From positions 1-64,000 of the forward strand of contig CBDUGP010000005.1 in NCBI GenBank assembly GCA_965366625.1: 64,000 nucleotides of DNA, written 5' to 3'. How positions within the stretch are numbered: the first letter of the stretch is position 1; each line of letters opens with the position of its first letter. Source of the stretch: JAUIJL01 sp965366625 (lineage in GTDB: Bacteria; Acidobacteriota; Thermoanaerobaculia; Multivoradales; J023). The notes beneath the pieces were generated by a model. The model was not told where the DNA came from. It ran no database searches and saw nothing but the letters and a program-made list of their open reading frames with translations. This document shows, in pieces, positions 25,622 through 31,891 of this stretch. The translations under genes and the position numbers were made by a program.

Positions 25622-26383
25622 TTACTGAGCAAACTCAAAATCGGCGATGGCGTCGTCGTATTCGTACGGCTCCAAGCCTTCCCGAAGAAACACCATCTGC
25701 TCGTCGATTTTCAGCACATCGAGGTACCAGGTCTTTCCGGTCTCGCGGAGAATGCACTCCACATCCCCCGACTCGGCACCCTTCTCATAGAAGGTTGCGA
25801 CCCGATAGGTCTTTTCCAAGAACTCATCCACGCTGGCCTGCTTAAATGACTGAGGCCATTTGGCATCTCGGGAGCTGTTGAGCCACATTTCAGAGGTGAA
25901 TCTCTTGCACCGCTTGAAAGCCCCTTCAGGGCCGTGGTCGATGTCTTGCAAATAGACCAGCTTGTCCTTGAGCCACAGCTGCTCGAGGTACCACATGTCA
26001 TCCTCTTTCCGAACCGTGCATCGGACGTCACTCCTCAGCATGGCACCGAAGCTGTTTTGCGAGTCGACGTGGGCAGTGAGGCTGAATCGAGCGTCACCCA
26101 AGTCTTTGGCGAACTCGGCAACGGAACCGTAGGACGGCCATTGTGCAGATGCGGGAGCTTTGAGCCGCTCTTCGGTGAAATGGCGACAATAGCGGTAGGC
26201 TGTCTCTCTGTGATCCGGCTCGGCCGGTGGTGGAGCCGGTGGCGGTTCGGCTGGAGGGGCTTCCCCCTCGACCTCGGCAGCGGGGGTAGGTGTAGGCCCT
26301 AGATCAGAGCCAGAAGGCTCAACGTGCTCCGGAGTGCAGGCCAAAAAGAAACCGCATAGGGTCAGGATCAACAGCCATTGCAT
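25622..26383 (-). CDS. Lipoprotein with an internally duplicated domain
   Basis: A 253-residue protein starting at the ATG at 26383 behind GGAGGTGAAAT. The N-terminus is a type II signal with a lipobox ending LAC (C16), followed by a Pro/Ala/Glu-rich linker. The remainder consists of two roughly 85-residue repeats: each begins C-(R/K)-(H/R)-F-T, runs through A.WP and an EF segment, then has a cysteine in a C(T/I)(V/L)R motif and a WYL strand. Two cysteines per repeat could form a disulfide in the periplasm. I do not recognise the family. It sits between the two 372-bp repeats, so it may be a cargo gene. Confidence 0.8.
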   Translation of the reverse strand: MQWLLILTLCGFFLACTPEHVEPSGSDLGPTPTPAAEVEGEAPPAEPPPAPPPAEPDHRETAYRYCRHFTEERLKAPASAQWPSYGSVAEFAKDLGDARFSLTAHVDSQNSFGAMLRSDVRCTVRKEDDMWYLEQLWLKDKLVYLQDIDHGPEGAFKRCKRFTSEMWLNSSRDAKWPQSFKQASVDEFLEKTYRVATFYEKGAESGDVECILRETGKTWYLDVLKIDEQMVFLREGLEPYEYDDAIADFEFAQ

Positions 26384-26431
26384 ATTTCACCTCCGAATCT
26401 CCGTGAAGGGTATCAAACACGCTGGCCTGTT

Positions 26432-26641
26432 CTATTGACCGCCTCGATACCGTACGACCAGGTTCACCGTTCTGTTGAGGTTCCTGCGCCACTCTATGGA
26501 GATACGGTGGTCCATGTAGTGGTCGAGCGCGGCGTAGTAGCCGGCCACGGGCACGCTCGACTCGATGAGAAGAGGTTTCTTTACTTCACCTTTGGAGCCG
26601 ACTTCCGCCTCGTCGAGGGAAACACGGAGAGTCCTTCTCAC
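26432..26641 (-). CDS. Small protein coupled to an antitoxin-like gene, unknown
   Basis: A 69-residue frame starting with a GTG that overlaps the stop of the upstream antitoxin-like gene as GTGA. Its position is that of a toxin, but the sequence (ending DHRISIEWRRNLNRTVNLVVRYRGGQ) matches no RelE, ParE, PIN or MazF motif that I can recognise. It may be a new toxin, a truncated one or a chance frame. Confidence 0.45.
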   Translation of the reverse strand: MRRTLRVSLDEAEVGSKGEVKKPLLIESSVPVAGYYAALDHYMDHRISIEWRRNLNRTVNLVVRYRGGQ

Positions 26642-26859
26642 GCGGAACGAATGTCCTCTAAGAGGTCCCAGCCATCGACAACTTCACCTCTCTCGGCTTG
26701 TTTGATCGACTCTAGAAGGAAAACCCTCTCCGAATCATTCAATTCAAATGATTCTTGATGAGGTTCCGGTATCAGCAGAGTTACCATGGCGCCGTCATCG
26801 GCCGTCTCCGGCGGAAGCGCGACTTGGCCGTCGACGACTTTGGCGGTAAATGGCTTCAT
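26638..26859 (-). CDS. Antitoxin-like small protein
   Basis: A 73-residue protein. It opens with a short beta segment (KPFTAKVVDGQVALPPE) like many RelB- or VapB-type antitoxins, then a helical acidic part ending ERGEVVDGWDLLEDIRSA. The ATG at 26859 is used; an ATG 24 nt upstream is in frame. The stop overlaps the start of the next small gene (GTGA), an arrangement usual for type II toxin-antitoxin pairs. Confidence 0.6.
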   Translation of the reverse strand: MKPFTAKVVDGQVALPPETADDGAMVTLLIPEPHQESFELNDSERVFLLESIKQAERGEVVDGWDLLEDIRSA

Positions 26860-26927
26860 GGCCCAATTGTAACTTGAGTCCAACGAAAGCCGCCGAGCTG
26901 GAGTTGGCGCGCTGAAAGCTGCCTCCG

Positions 26928-27299
26928 GTCGACGAGTGGTACCATTGGATGACTTCTACCGGAGGGCTTAGCCTTGTCGAGTCCCAAAAACTCTGAGAAA
27001 GATCCGAAGATCGCCATCATGCTGGAGGCCGCACGTCGCGCCGATTGGGACGCACTACATGGTCCAATGCACCTTAGGAGCGGTCGATTTCAACCCTGGG
27101 TTGGCCTAGGTCAAGACTCCGCAGATTCTTGGACTGATGATGGCCGTCATAGCGACGAGTCCGCCCAGCTAGATCCCTAGGTCTCCCACCCTTCCGAGCG
27201 CGAGTTCTGCTGTTTACCTACTGCCGAACAAAAGCCGACAAACCAAATAAGCGCGGCTGTTTTTTCATATACAGGGCCTTCCGACTCGTCGGCTCGCCT
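26928..27299. repeat. 372-bp direct repeat, copy B
   Basis: This second copy of 24753-25124 carries the toxin 3' end without the toxin body. Both edges are sharp: sequence left of 26928 belongs to the antitoxin-like gene's flank and right of 27299 to the methylase remnant. Confidence 0.95.
26974..27180 (+). CDS. Orphan duplicate of the small partner protein
   Basis: The 68-residue frame is identical in protein to the one at 24799 and keeps the TTG start and GGAGG site, but it has no toxin gene in front. If translated, it would supply extra partner protein, possibly protecting against the intact toxin copy. Confidence 0.6.
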   Translation: MSSPKNSEKDPKIAIMLEAARRADWDALHGPMHLRSGRFQPWVGLGQDSADSWTDDGRHSDESAQLDP

Positions 27300-27866
27300 G
27301 CACGGTGTGCCGTTCGTTTGGCGAGTTTCTGGCCATCCAAGGCGTCGCCTCCGTTTTCGAAAGTGCAGGGTCCGCCCAGGCGGTCGAGGAAGATGCCGAC
27401 GGATTTGTATTTGTCGAATCCGGCGACAGCCGGCGAGCAGACCCGTTTCCAATCCCCACAGCAGACGCGGACACTCTTGAGTCGGTTGGCGAGGGCCTGG
27501 ATCTCGGCGATCTCGAATTCGTGATTTTTACGTCCGCCGCGAGCGCCGATCCTCGGTAGGCATCGGCGGAGTTTGCCGTCGCACCATCCGGCGCCGATGG
27601 TCAGCCGGATGCCCCAAACCCACCACCCGCCAACTGGACGTCGAAGAAGAAGGGGTTGGTCATCATTTTCTCGCGAAACTCGGTCCGTCCCTGCTCGACG
27701 AGCCAGGCATGTCGCGCGTGCAGGTCTGCCTCGAGGATGGGGTTGTTGGCCCAATGGACCACGCCTTCAGGGTCGGCTTGCACAGCGCGCCAAAAGTTGG
27801 CGACGTACATGTCGCGGTCGTTGACCGTCTCGAGGGCAGGGGCGTCTGGCCGGTCGAGGCTCTCGG
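27300..27866 (-). pseudogene. Degraded DNA adenine methylase fragment
   Basis: Two frames on the minus strand together read as a Dam/D12-class adenine methylase. The first part has ETVNDRDMYVANFWRA and NEADLHARH-like sequence (here ILEADLHARHAWL). Then a one-base deletion near 27627 shifts the frame into WWVWGIRLTIGAGWC. Later ALANRLKSVRVCCGDWKRV is clear, but the catalytic DPPY is lost (FLDRLG). The N-terminal FxGxG part is missing at the junction with the toxin fragment near 27866, and the 3' end is cut by the 372-bp repeat. It cannot make an active enzyme. Confidence 0.8.
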
Positions 27867-28173
27867 CAGAAACTTCTCTGTAGAAACTACCTTGTCTTCC
27901 ATCATGTACGTTCGAAGAATTAAGAAATGGAAGTTTTTGGGCTACCGGATCACCCTTCACTTCATTGAAACACCATCAGCAGATTTTTCCGTGAAGCGGG
28001 TAGCCTCTCGTGTCGCATCCGGTGGCCACGACATACCCGAAACAGATATCCGTCGCCGGTTTCGCCGAGGCCTCCGGCTGTTTCACGAGACGTACAAGCC
28101 TTTGGTGGACGGGTGGTATCATTGGTACACGACTGATGGAGGTACTCGCCTTGTCGAACGACACGAAACTTGA
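27867..28173 (+). pseudogene. Truncated second zeta-like toxin
   Basis: From FSVETTLSS to the stop this is a diverged copy of the intact toxin (SVKRVASRVASGGHDIPE, RRRFRRGLRLFHETYKP). The Walker A half is missing, replaced at the 5' side by antisense methylase sequence with an accidental open frame back to 27709. Without the P-loop it cannot be a kinase. The 3' end still overlaps the second small partner gene by 23 nt. Confidence 0.8.
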
Positions 28174-28330
28174 TCGAGAGCAAAGACTGGAAATCTTCTT
28201 GGAAGCCGCGCGCTGTGCGAATGAAGATGCTCTCCACGGCCCACCGCACCTTCGCTCTGGCCGCTTCAAGCCGTCTGTCGGCTCGGCAACCGGTGAAAAC
28301 CGGAAGATCAAGCCCGGAAGTAACGGCTAA
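28151..28330 (+). CDS. Second, diverged copy of the small toxin partner
   Basis: A 59-residue protein with a TTG start at 28151 and GGAGG 8 nt upstream. The core LEAARCANEDALHGPPHLRSGRFKP matches the first copy, while the N- and C-terminal ends differ and the DNA is diverged. It therefore provides the comparison that supports the reading frame. Its own toxin gene is broken. Confidence 0.68.
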   Translation: MSNDTKLDREQRLEIFLEAARCANEDALHGPPHLRSGRFKPSVGSATGENRKIKPGSNG

Positions 28331-28539
28331 GCTCACTGGGCTTCCCTGAATCCTAGTGCCTGATCCTGAAACACTAAACACTCAGCGCTCGCGCGCTTCG
28401 GCACAGCGATATTTCTGGGCCTGGGCCGCGGTGCCCACGGACTGGATGAGTTGCGAGCGTGGAGCTGGGCCTGGACGACTGTCCTAGCTCGCAATATCAC
28501 TGTTCGAACAGCGGAATGAACCCTCCCCAGGGGGCGAAC
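28331..28539. other. Intergenic gap, nothing recognised
   Basis: About 210 nt between the second partner gene and the AbrB-type gene, presumably with the promoter of the latter. No motif, repeat or frame stands out. Confidence 0.45.
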
Positions 28540-28767
28540 ATGATCAAGACACTTCAAAGACATGGCAATAGTCGGGCACTCGTCATCGACAAGGCGTTGA
28601 TGGAAGCGGTCGGGATCCAGGAAGACAGCCCCCTTCAAATTACGGTCAGAGGCAACTCCCTGATCGTTACACCAGTCGACGTGGGTCTCGGACGAGAGAA
28701 GGTTGCCGAGGCGATTGCGCAGCTGCGGCCTCGCTACGGCGAGATGCTGAAGCGCCTCGCGGGATAG
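28540..28767 (+). CDS. AbrB/MazE-type antitoxin
   Basis: A 75-residue protein with the swapped-hairpin AbrB fold signature (MIKTLQRHGNSRALVIDKALMEAVGI, then VTPVDVG). These are DNA-binding antitoxins that repress their own operon. The ATG at 28540 follows AGGGGGCG; an upstream in-frame start is unlikely. The residual start of a Doc-like toxin follows 2 nt after its stop. Confidence 0.85.
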   Translation: MIKTLQRHGNSRALVIDKALMEAVGIQEDSPLQITVRGNSLIVTPVDVGLGREKVAEAIAQLRPRYGEMLKRLAG

Positions 28768-28769
28768 TT

Positions 28770-28880
28770 ATGCCATCGATTCTCTTTCTCAGCGTGGATG
28801 ACGTTCAGTGGCTCGGGATGGCGTCCTCGCCGAGCATCCACGGAAGGTTCGGCTTATGGCTCAGCCCAAATCGACTTTGA
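28770..28880 (+). pseudogene. Stub of a Doc-type toxin
   Basis: The frame opens MPSILFLSVDDVQWL, which fits the N-terminus of death-on-curing (Doc/Fic) toxins that usually follow AbrB-type antitoxins. The match then ends, and the reading frame stops after 36 codons inside the Uma2 gene. The HPFx(D/E)GN Fic motif is absent. I infer a deletion that joined the first dozen codons of the toxin to the Uma2 gene region. Confidence 0.5.
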
Positions 28881-29452
28881 CCGCCCTCGAATATCTCAAG
28901 CTCGAACGGCGGGCGGGCAGCAAGCACGAATTCTTGAACGGCGAGCTTTTCGCCATGGCGGGAGCTTCGCGCCGACACAACTTGATCACCGCCAATATTG
29001 TCGGCGAGCTACGGGCCGCTCTGCGTCGAGGGCCTTGCGAGGTCTATCCGAGCGATATGCGCATCAAGGTGAGCCCCACGGGTCTCTACACCTATCCCGA
29101 CGCTTCGGTCGTGTGTGAAGAACCGAGTTTCGAAGACCATGAACTCGATACACTGCTCAATCCGAAGCTTTTGGTCGAGGTCCTTTCCAAGTCGACGTCG
29201 GCCTACGACTTGGGCAAGAAATTTGAGCATTACCGCGCCCTCCATAGTGTCGAGGAAGTGATCTTTGCCGATTCGGAATCGATTCACGTCATGTTCTATC
29301 GCCGGCAGATCGGTAAGCCGGAAGCTTTCAGCACTTGGATGCTCAGCGAAACCCGAGACTTATCGGCAAGGATTCACATTCCGTCCCTGGACGTGACGTT
29401 GCCCTTAGCGGAAATCTACGCCAAGGTCCGGTTCGAGGCGCAGGTGGGTTGA
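28856..29452 (+). CDS. Uma2 family endonuclease
   Basis: A 198-residue DUF820/Uma2 protein, a PD-(D/E)xK nuclease-like family abundant in cyanobacteria and environmental phyla. KHEFLNGELFAMAGAS, YPDASVVCEE and LLVEVLSKSTSAYDLGKKFEHY carry the expected acidic residues and lysine. Function is unproven; such genes multiply like selfish or defence elements. The ATG at 28856 follows GGAAGG. The frame is open 16 codons further upstream, overlapping the Doc stub. Confidence 0.9.
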   Translation: MAQPKSTLTALEYLKLERRAGSKHEFLNGELFAMAGASRRHNLITANIVGELRAALRRGPCEVYPSDMRIKVSPTGLYTYPDASVVCEEPSFEDHELDTLLNPKLLVEVLSKSTSAYDLGKKFEHYRALHSVEEVIFADSESIHVMFYRRQIGKPEAFSTWMLSETRDLSARIHIPSLDVTLPLAEIYAKVRFEAQVG

Positions 29453-29500
29453 TCGGCTCGATTTCGGTCGAAATCTTTCCGCTTTTCAGGCCCTCGCACT

Positions 29501-30202
29501 TCAGAACGGGTTGGTCGCAAACACCGAAAATTCGGGAATGAATCCCCGGTCGTCGACCTTGAGCGCTCCGATGACGGCGTCGGCGATGTCTTGGGAGCGA
29601 AGTTTTTTCTCTGAGGTTTCGCGCTCGTAGCCAGCTTTCGACGAGAACTCGGTTTGCACCTCGCTCGGGTTGACGAGCATGACGCGCACGTTGTGGCGCC
29701 GAAGCTCGTCGCGCCAGCAATCGGTCATGCCGCGCAAGGCAAATTTCGACGACGAGTAGGCGGTGCTGCCGCGTCCGCCCTTGAGGCCGGAGGTCGACGA
29801 GATGTTGATCAGGTGTCCCGACTCTTGGCGGATGAAAACCTTTGCCGCCTCGCGCGCCATTAAGAAGGCTCCGAAGACGTTGGTGCGATAGACCGACTCG
29901 AGGTCAGAAAGCTCCATTTCCACCAGCGGCGCGAAGTATCCGAAGCCGGCGTTGTTGACCAGCACGTCGAGTCGTCCGTGTTGCTCGACGAATTCGCGAA
30001 CAGTGCGGACCGCGTCTTCCTCTTTGCCGACGTCGCCAATGCTCCAACCCACGCCGATCTCTTCAGCCGCCGCTTTGAGAACGTCCGCCCGACGACCGGT
30101 GATGACGACATCGGCCCCTTCTTGGCTGAACGCTGCCGCAATTGCCTTGCCGATACCTTCGCTGCCACCGGTCACGAGAGCTTTAGCGCCTTTTAATTCC
30201 AT
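29501..30202 (-). CDS. Short-chain dehydrogenase/reductase
   Basis: A 233-residue classical SDR. It has the NADP(H)-binding TGGSEGIG, NNAG at the expected place, a serine in INISSTSG and the YSSSK catalytic pair. Arg in TGRR after the second strand favours NADPH. The substrate is unknown; FabG-like and sepiapterin-reductase-like members share these motifs. The ATG at 30202 has AGAGGA upstream. It is transcribed divergently from the zinc-ribbon membrane protein. Confidence 0.92.
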   Translation of the reverse strand: MELKGAKALVTGGSEGIGKAIAAAFSQEGADVVITGRRADVLKAAAEEIGVGWSIGDVGKEEDAVRTVREFVEQHGRLDVLVNNAGFGYFAPLVEMELSDLESVYRTNVFGAFLMAREAAKVFIRQESGHLINISSTSGLKGGRGSTAYSSSKFALRGMTDCWRDELRRHNVRVMLVNPSEVQTEFSSKAGYERETSEKKLRSQDIADAVIGALKVDDRGFIPEFSVFATNPF

Positions 30203-30495
30203 GAATTCAGGGTCCTCTTTTGGGATTTTGCAGGTGGAATTTGTTTTACGGTATTAAACCGTATTAAGCAGTCTCATGTACTCGAACGCCGGAGTCTATT
30301 CCAAGTATCACCCGGTACTTAGCCCGCAAATATCACCAGCCTGCTGCTACGGGGCCTTACGACGAGCTGGCGATATTTGCGGATTAGGCACCTTAGCCGT
30401 TCAGGCACCTATTATTGAGGCGTTGGGGTGTTTACCCTTTCATTGGGGTATGAAATATATGTATACTCTTACAAAACTATCCCGGGGAGGGACTC
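30203..30495. promoter_or_regulatory. Divergent promoter region with a 17-bp inverted repeat
   Basis: Inverted arms at 30324-30340 and 30366-30382 (CCGCAAATATCACCAGC and its complement with one mismatch) enclose a 25-nt loop. A TATACT at 30462-30467 may be the -10 of the zinc-ribbon gene, without a good -35. The region is clearly AT-richer than its flanks. The arms could be an operator, an RNA hairpin or remains of a small mobile element. Confidence 0.55.
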
Positions 30496-31692
30496 ATGAT
30501 GAACCCATCGCGCCGCTCGTCGCGGCCTGTTGCAAGAATCACTTGTCCGGACTGCGGGTTGGATCAGCCCCTGTCCATGGACTGTGCCGGCTGCCGTCGG
30601 AGCTTTTCGCTCGACGAGCTGAGCGCCGCGCGCCAGAGCGTCCCGTCCACCGCCGGCTCAACGCCGCCGTCGCCGGAAGTAGGTATCTACCAGGCACCGC
30701 AGTCATCCATAGGGTTCACCCCACAATCGGCCCAGACAGACGGGTTCGGGGACCGCTCGGTCTTTAAAGACGAAGCGGCTCCGGTCGCGTTGGGATTTTC
30801 CCATCCTCAAGCCGGCGACCACATCTCCCGGGAAGCGCCGTTCGCCCGAGAAGCAGCCGAGGGATCGGAGCCCGAGCCGGTGCCGCTGGGAGACGTTTAC
30901 GATCCCACTACCGCCGTCCAATCGCACCAATCGAGCAGCCGGTACACCGTCTCAAGACGCGCCGATCTCTCGGCAGGCGAGCTGGTGCACGAGGCCATTC
31001 AGTGCACGATGGTGAACTTCCTACCCGTGGTCTTGGTCACGATCATCGTGTCGATTCCGGGGTTGCTTTACACCTTCTATTTCTTCGGCTACTCGGACAC
31101 CTTCTTCGGAGCCGAGGGGGCACAGTGGGGACGCTTCTTCTTTCACTTCGCCGCCATGATGGCAGTAGGAGCCCTCTGCCAGTTATTGGGGTCCGCAGCC
31201 CTGGCCCACGTGGTCGGCCGCTGGCTGCGCGACGAGACGGTGGTGCTGGCCGAGTCCGTGGGCATCGCGCTGCCAAGCTTGGGATTGCTGGTGGTTCTGG
31301 TCACGGTGCAGTCGATCGGGATTCTTTTCGGATACCTGCTCCTGATCCTCCCCGGCATCGTTCTCTCGATCGGCTGGTCGGTGTCGGTGCCGGCGATGGT
31401 GCTCGAGCGCCTCGGCGTCACCCAGGCGCTGGGTCGCAGCTGGGAGTTGACCGAGGGCAATCGGGTGCCGATCTTTTTCGCTTTTTTCATCCTCGGCGGC
31501 TTGAGTGCGGCCGTGGAATGGGTCGTCGGCATGGTCATGCGGGGCCAGGGTGTCCTCGCCGTCGATCTGGCGCTCACCACCCTTTTCACGGCGCTCCAGG
31601 CGGTTCTATTGGGGCTGATCTACTTCAAGTTGAGGGCCGCTGCCGATGGCGTGACCATCGACCGGGTCGAGCTGTCCCCCTCCGGCCGATGA
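30496..31692 (+). CDS. Zinc-ribbon, multi-pass membrane protein
   Basis: A 398-residue protein. A CPDCG..CAGCRR zinc ribbon lies at about residues 17-33, then a long unstructured linker, and from about 170 on four to six membrane segments. The latter resemble DUF975/GlpF-type or glycerophosphodiesterase membrane domains, including the VLERLGVTQALGRSWELTEGNR segment that is common in that fold. Role unknown. GGGAGGGACTC precedes the ATG at 30496; a second ATG is at 30499. Confidence 0.8.
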   Translation: MMNPSRRSSRPVARITCPDCGLDQPLSMDCAGCRRSFSLDELSAARQSVPSTAGSTPPSPEVGIYQAPQSSIGFTPQSAQTDGFGDRSVFKDEAAPVALGFSHPQAGDHISREAPFAREAAEGSEPEPVPLGDVYDPTTAVQSHQSSSRYTVSRRADLSAGELVHEAIQCTMVNFLPVVLVTIIVSIPGLLYTFYFFGYSDTFFGAEGAQWGRFFFHFAAMMAVGALCQLLGSAALAHVVGRWLRDETVVLAESVGIALPSLGLLVVLVTVQSIGILFGYLLLILPGIVLSIGWSVSVPAMVLERLGVTQALGRSWELTEGNRVPIFFAFFILGGLSAAVEWVVGMVMRGQGVLAVDLALTTLFTALQAVLLGLIYFKLRAAADGVTIDRVELSPSGR

Positions 31693-31891
31693 GAGAATGC
31701 GGGCCGGTCGCCCGGCTCTGGGCTCACCTCCGCCTCACCCCACGGCCAGGCCGGCATCCCTGCAAAGCTTTGAGAAGCTCGGCAGCCGCAGGCCCAAGGC
31801 TGGAGATCCTCTACCAGAGGTTGCCGAGTTCGGTGAGAATCCCTTGAGGACTTTCGCAGCCGGCTGCTGCGGCACACCGACTGCGCCCTAC
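31693..31891. other. Convergent intergenic gap with a dispersed motif
   Basis: About 200 nt between converging genes. It contains GGTGAGAATCCCTTGAGGAC at 31832-31851, nearly the same as the duplicated motif at 25283-25346. No terminator with a U tract is obvious. Confidence 0.45.

Noticed and set aside
27709..28173. 154-residue gene with a zeta-like C-terminus
   Set aside because: The first 50 residues are antisense to a methylase remnant; only the part from 27867 is real toxin sequence, so I list a pseudogene instead.
30276..30767. 163-residue frame spanning the promoter region and the zinc-ribbon gene start
   Set aside because: It runs through AT-rich promoter DNA and then a wrong frame of the membrane-protein gene.
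31002..31847. 281-residue frame overlapping the zinc-ribbon membrane protein
   Set aside because: It is out of frame with the hydrophobic segments and zinc ribbon; Arg/Gly-rich shadow.
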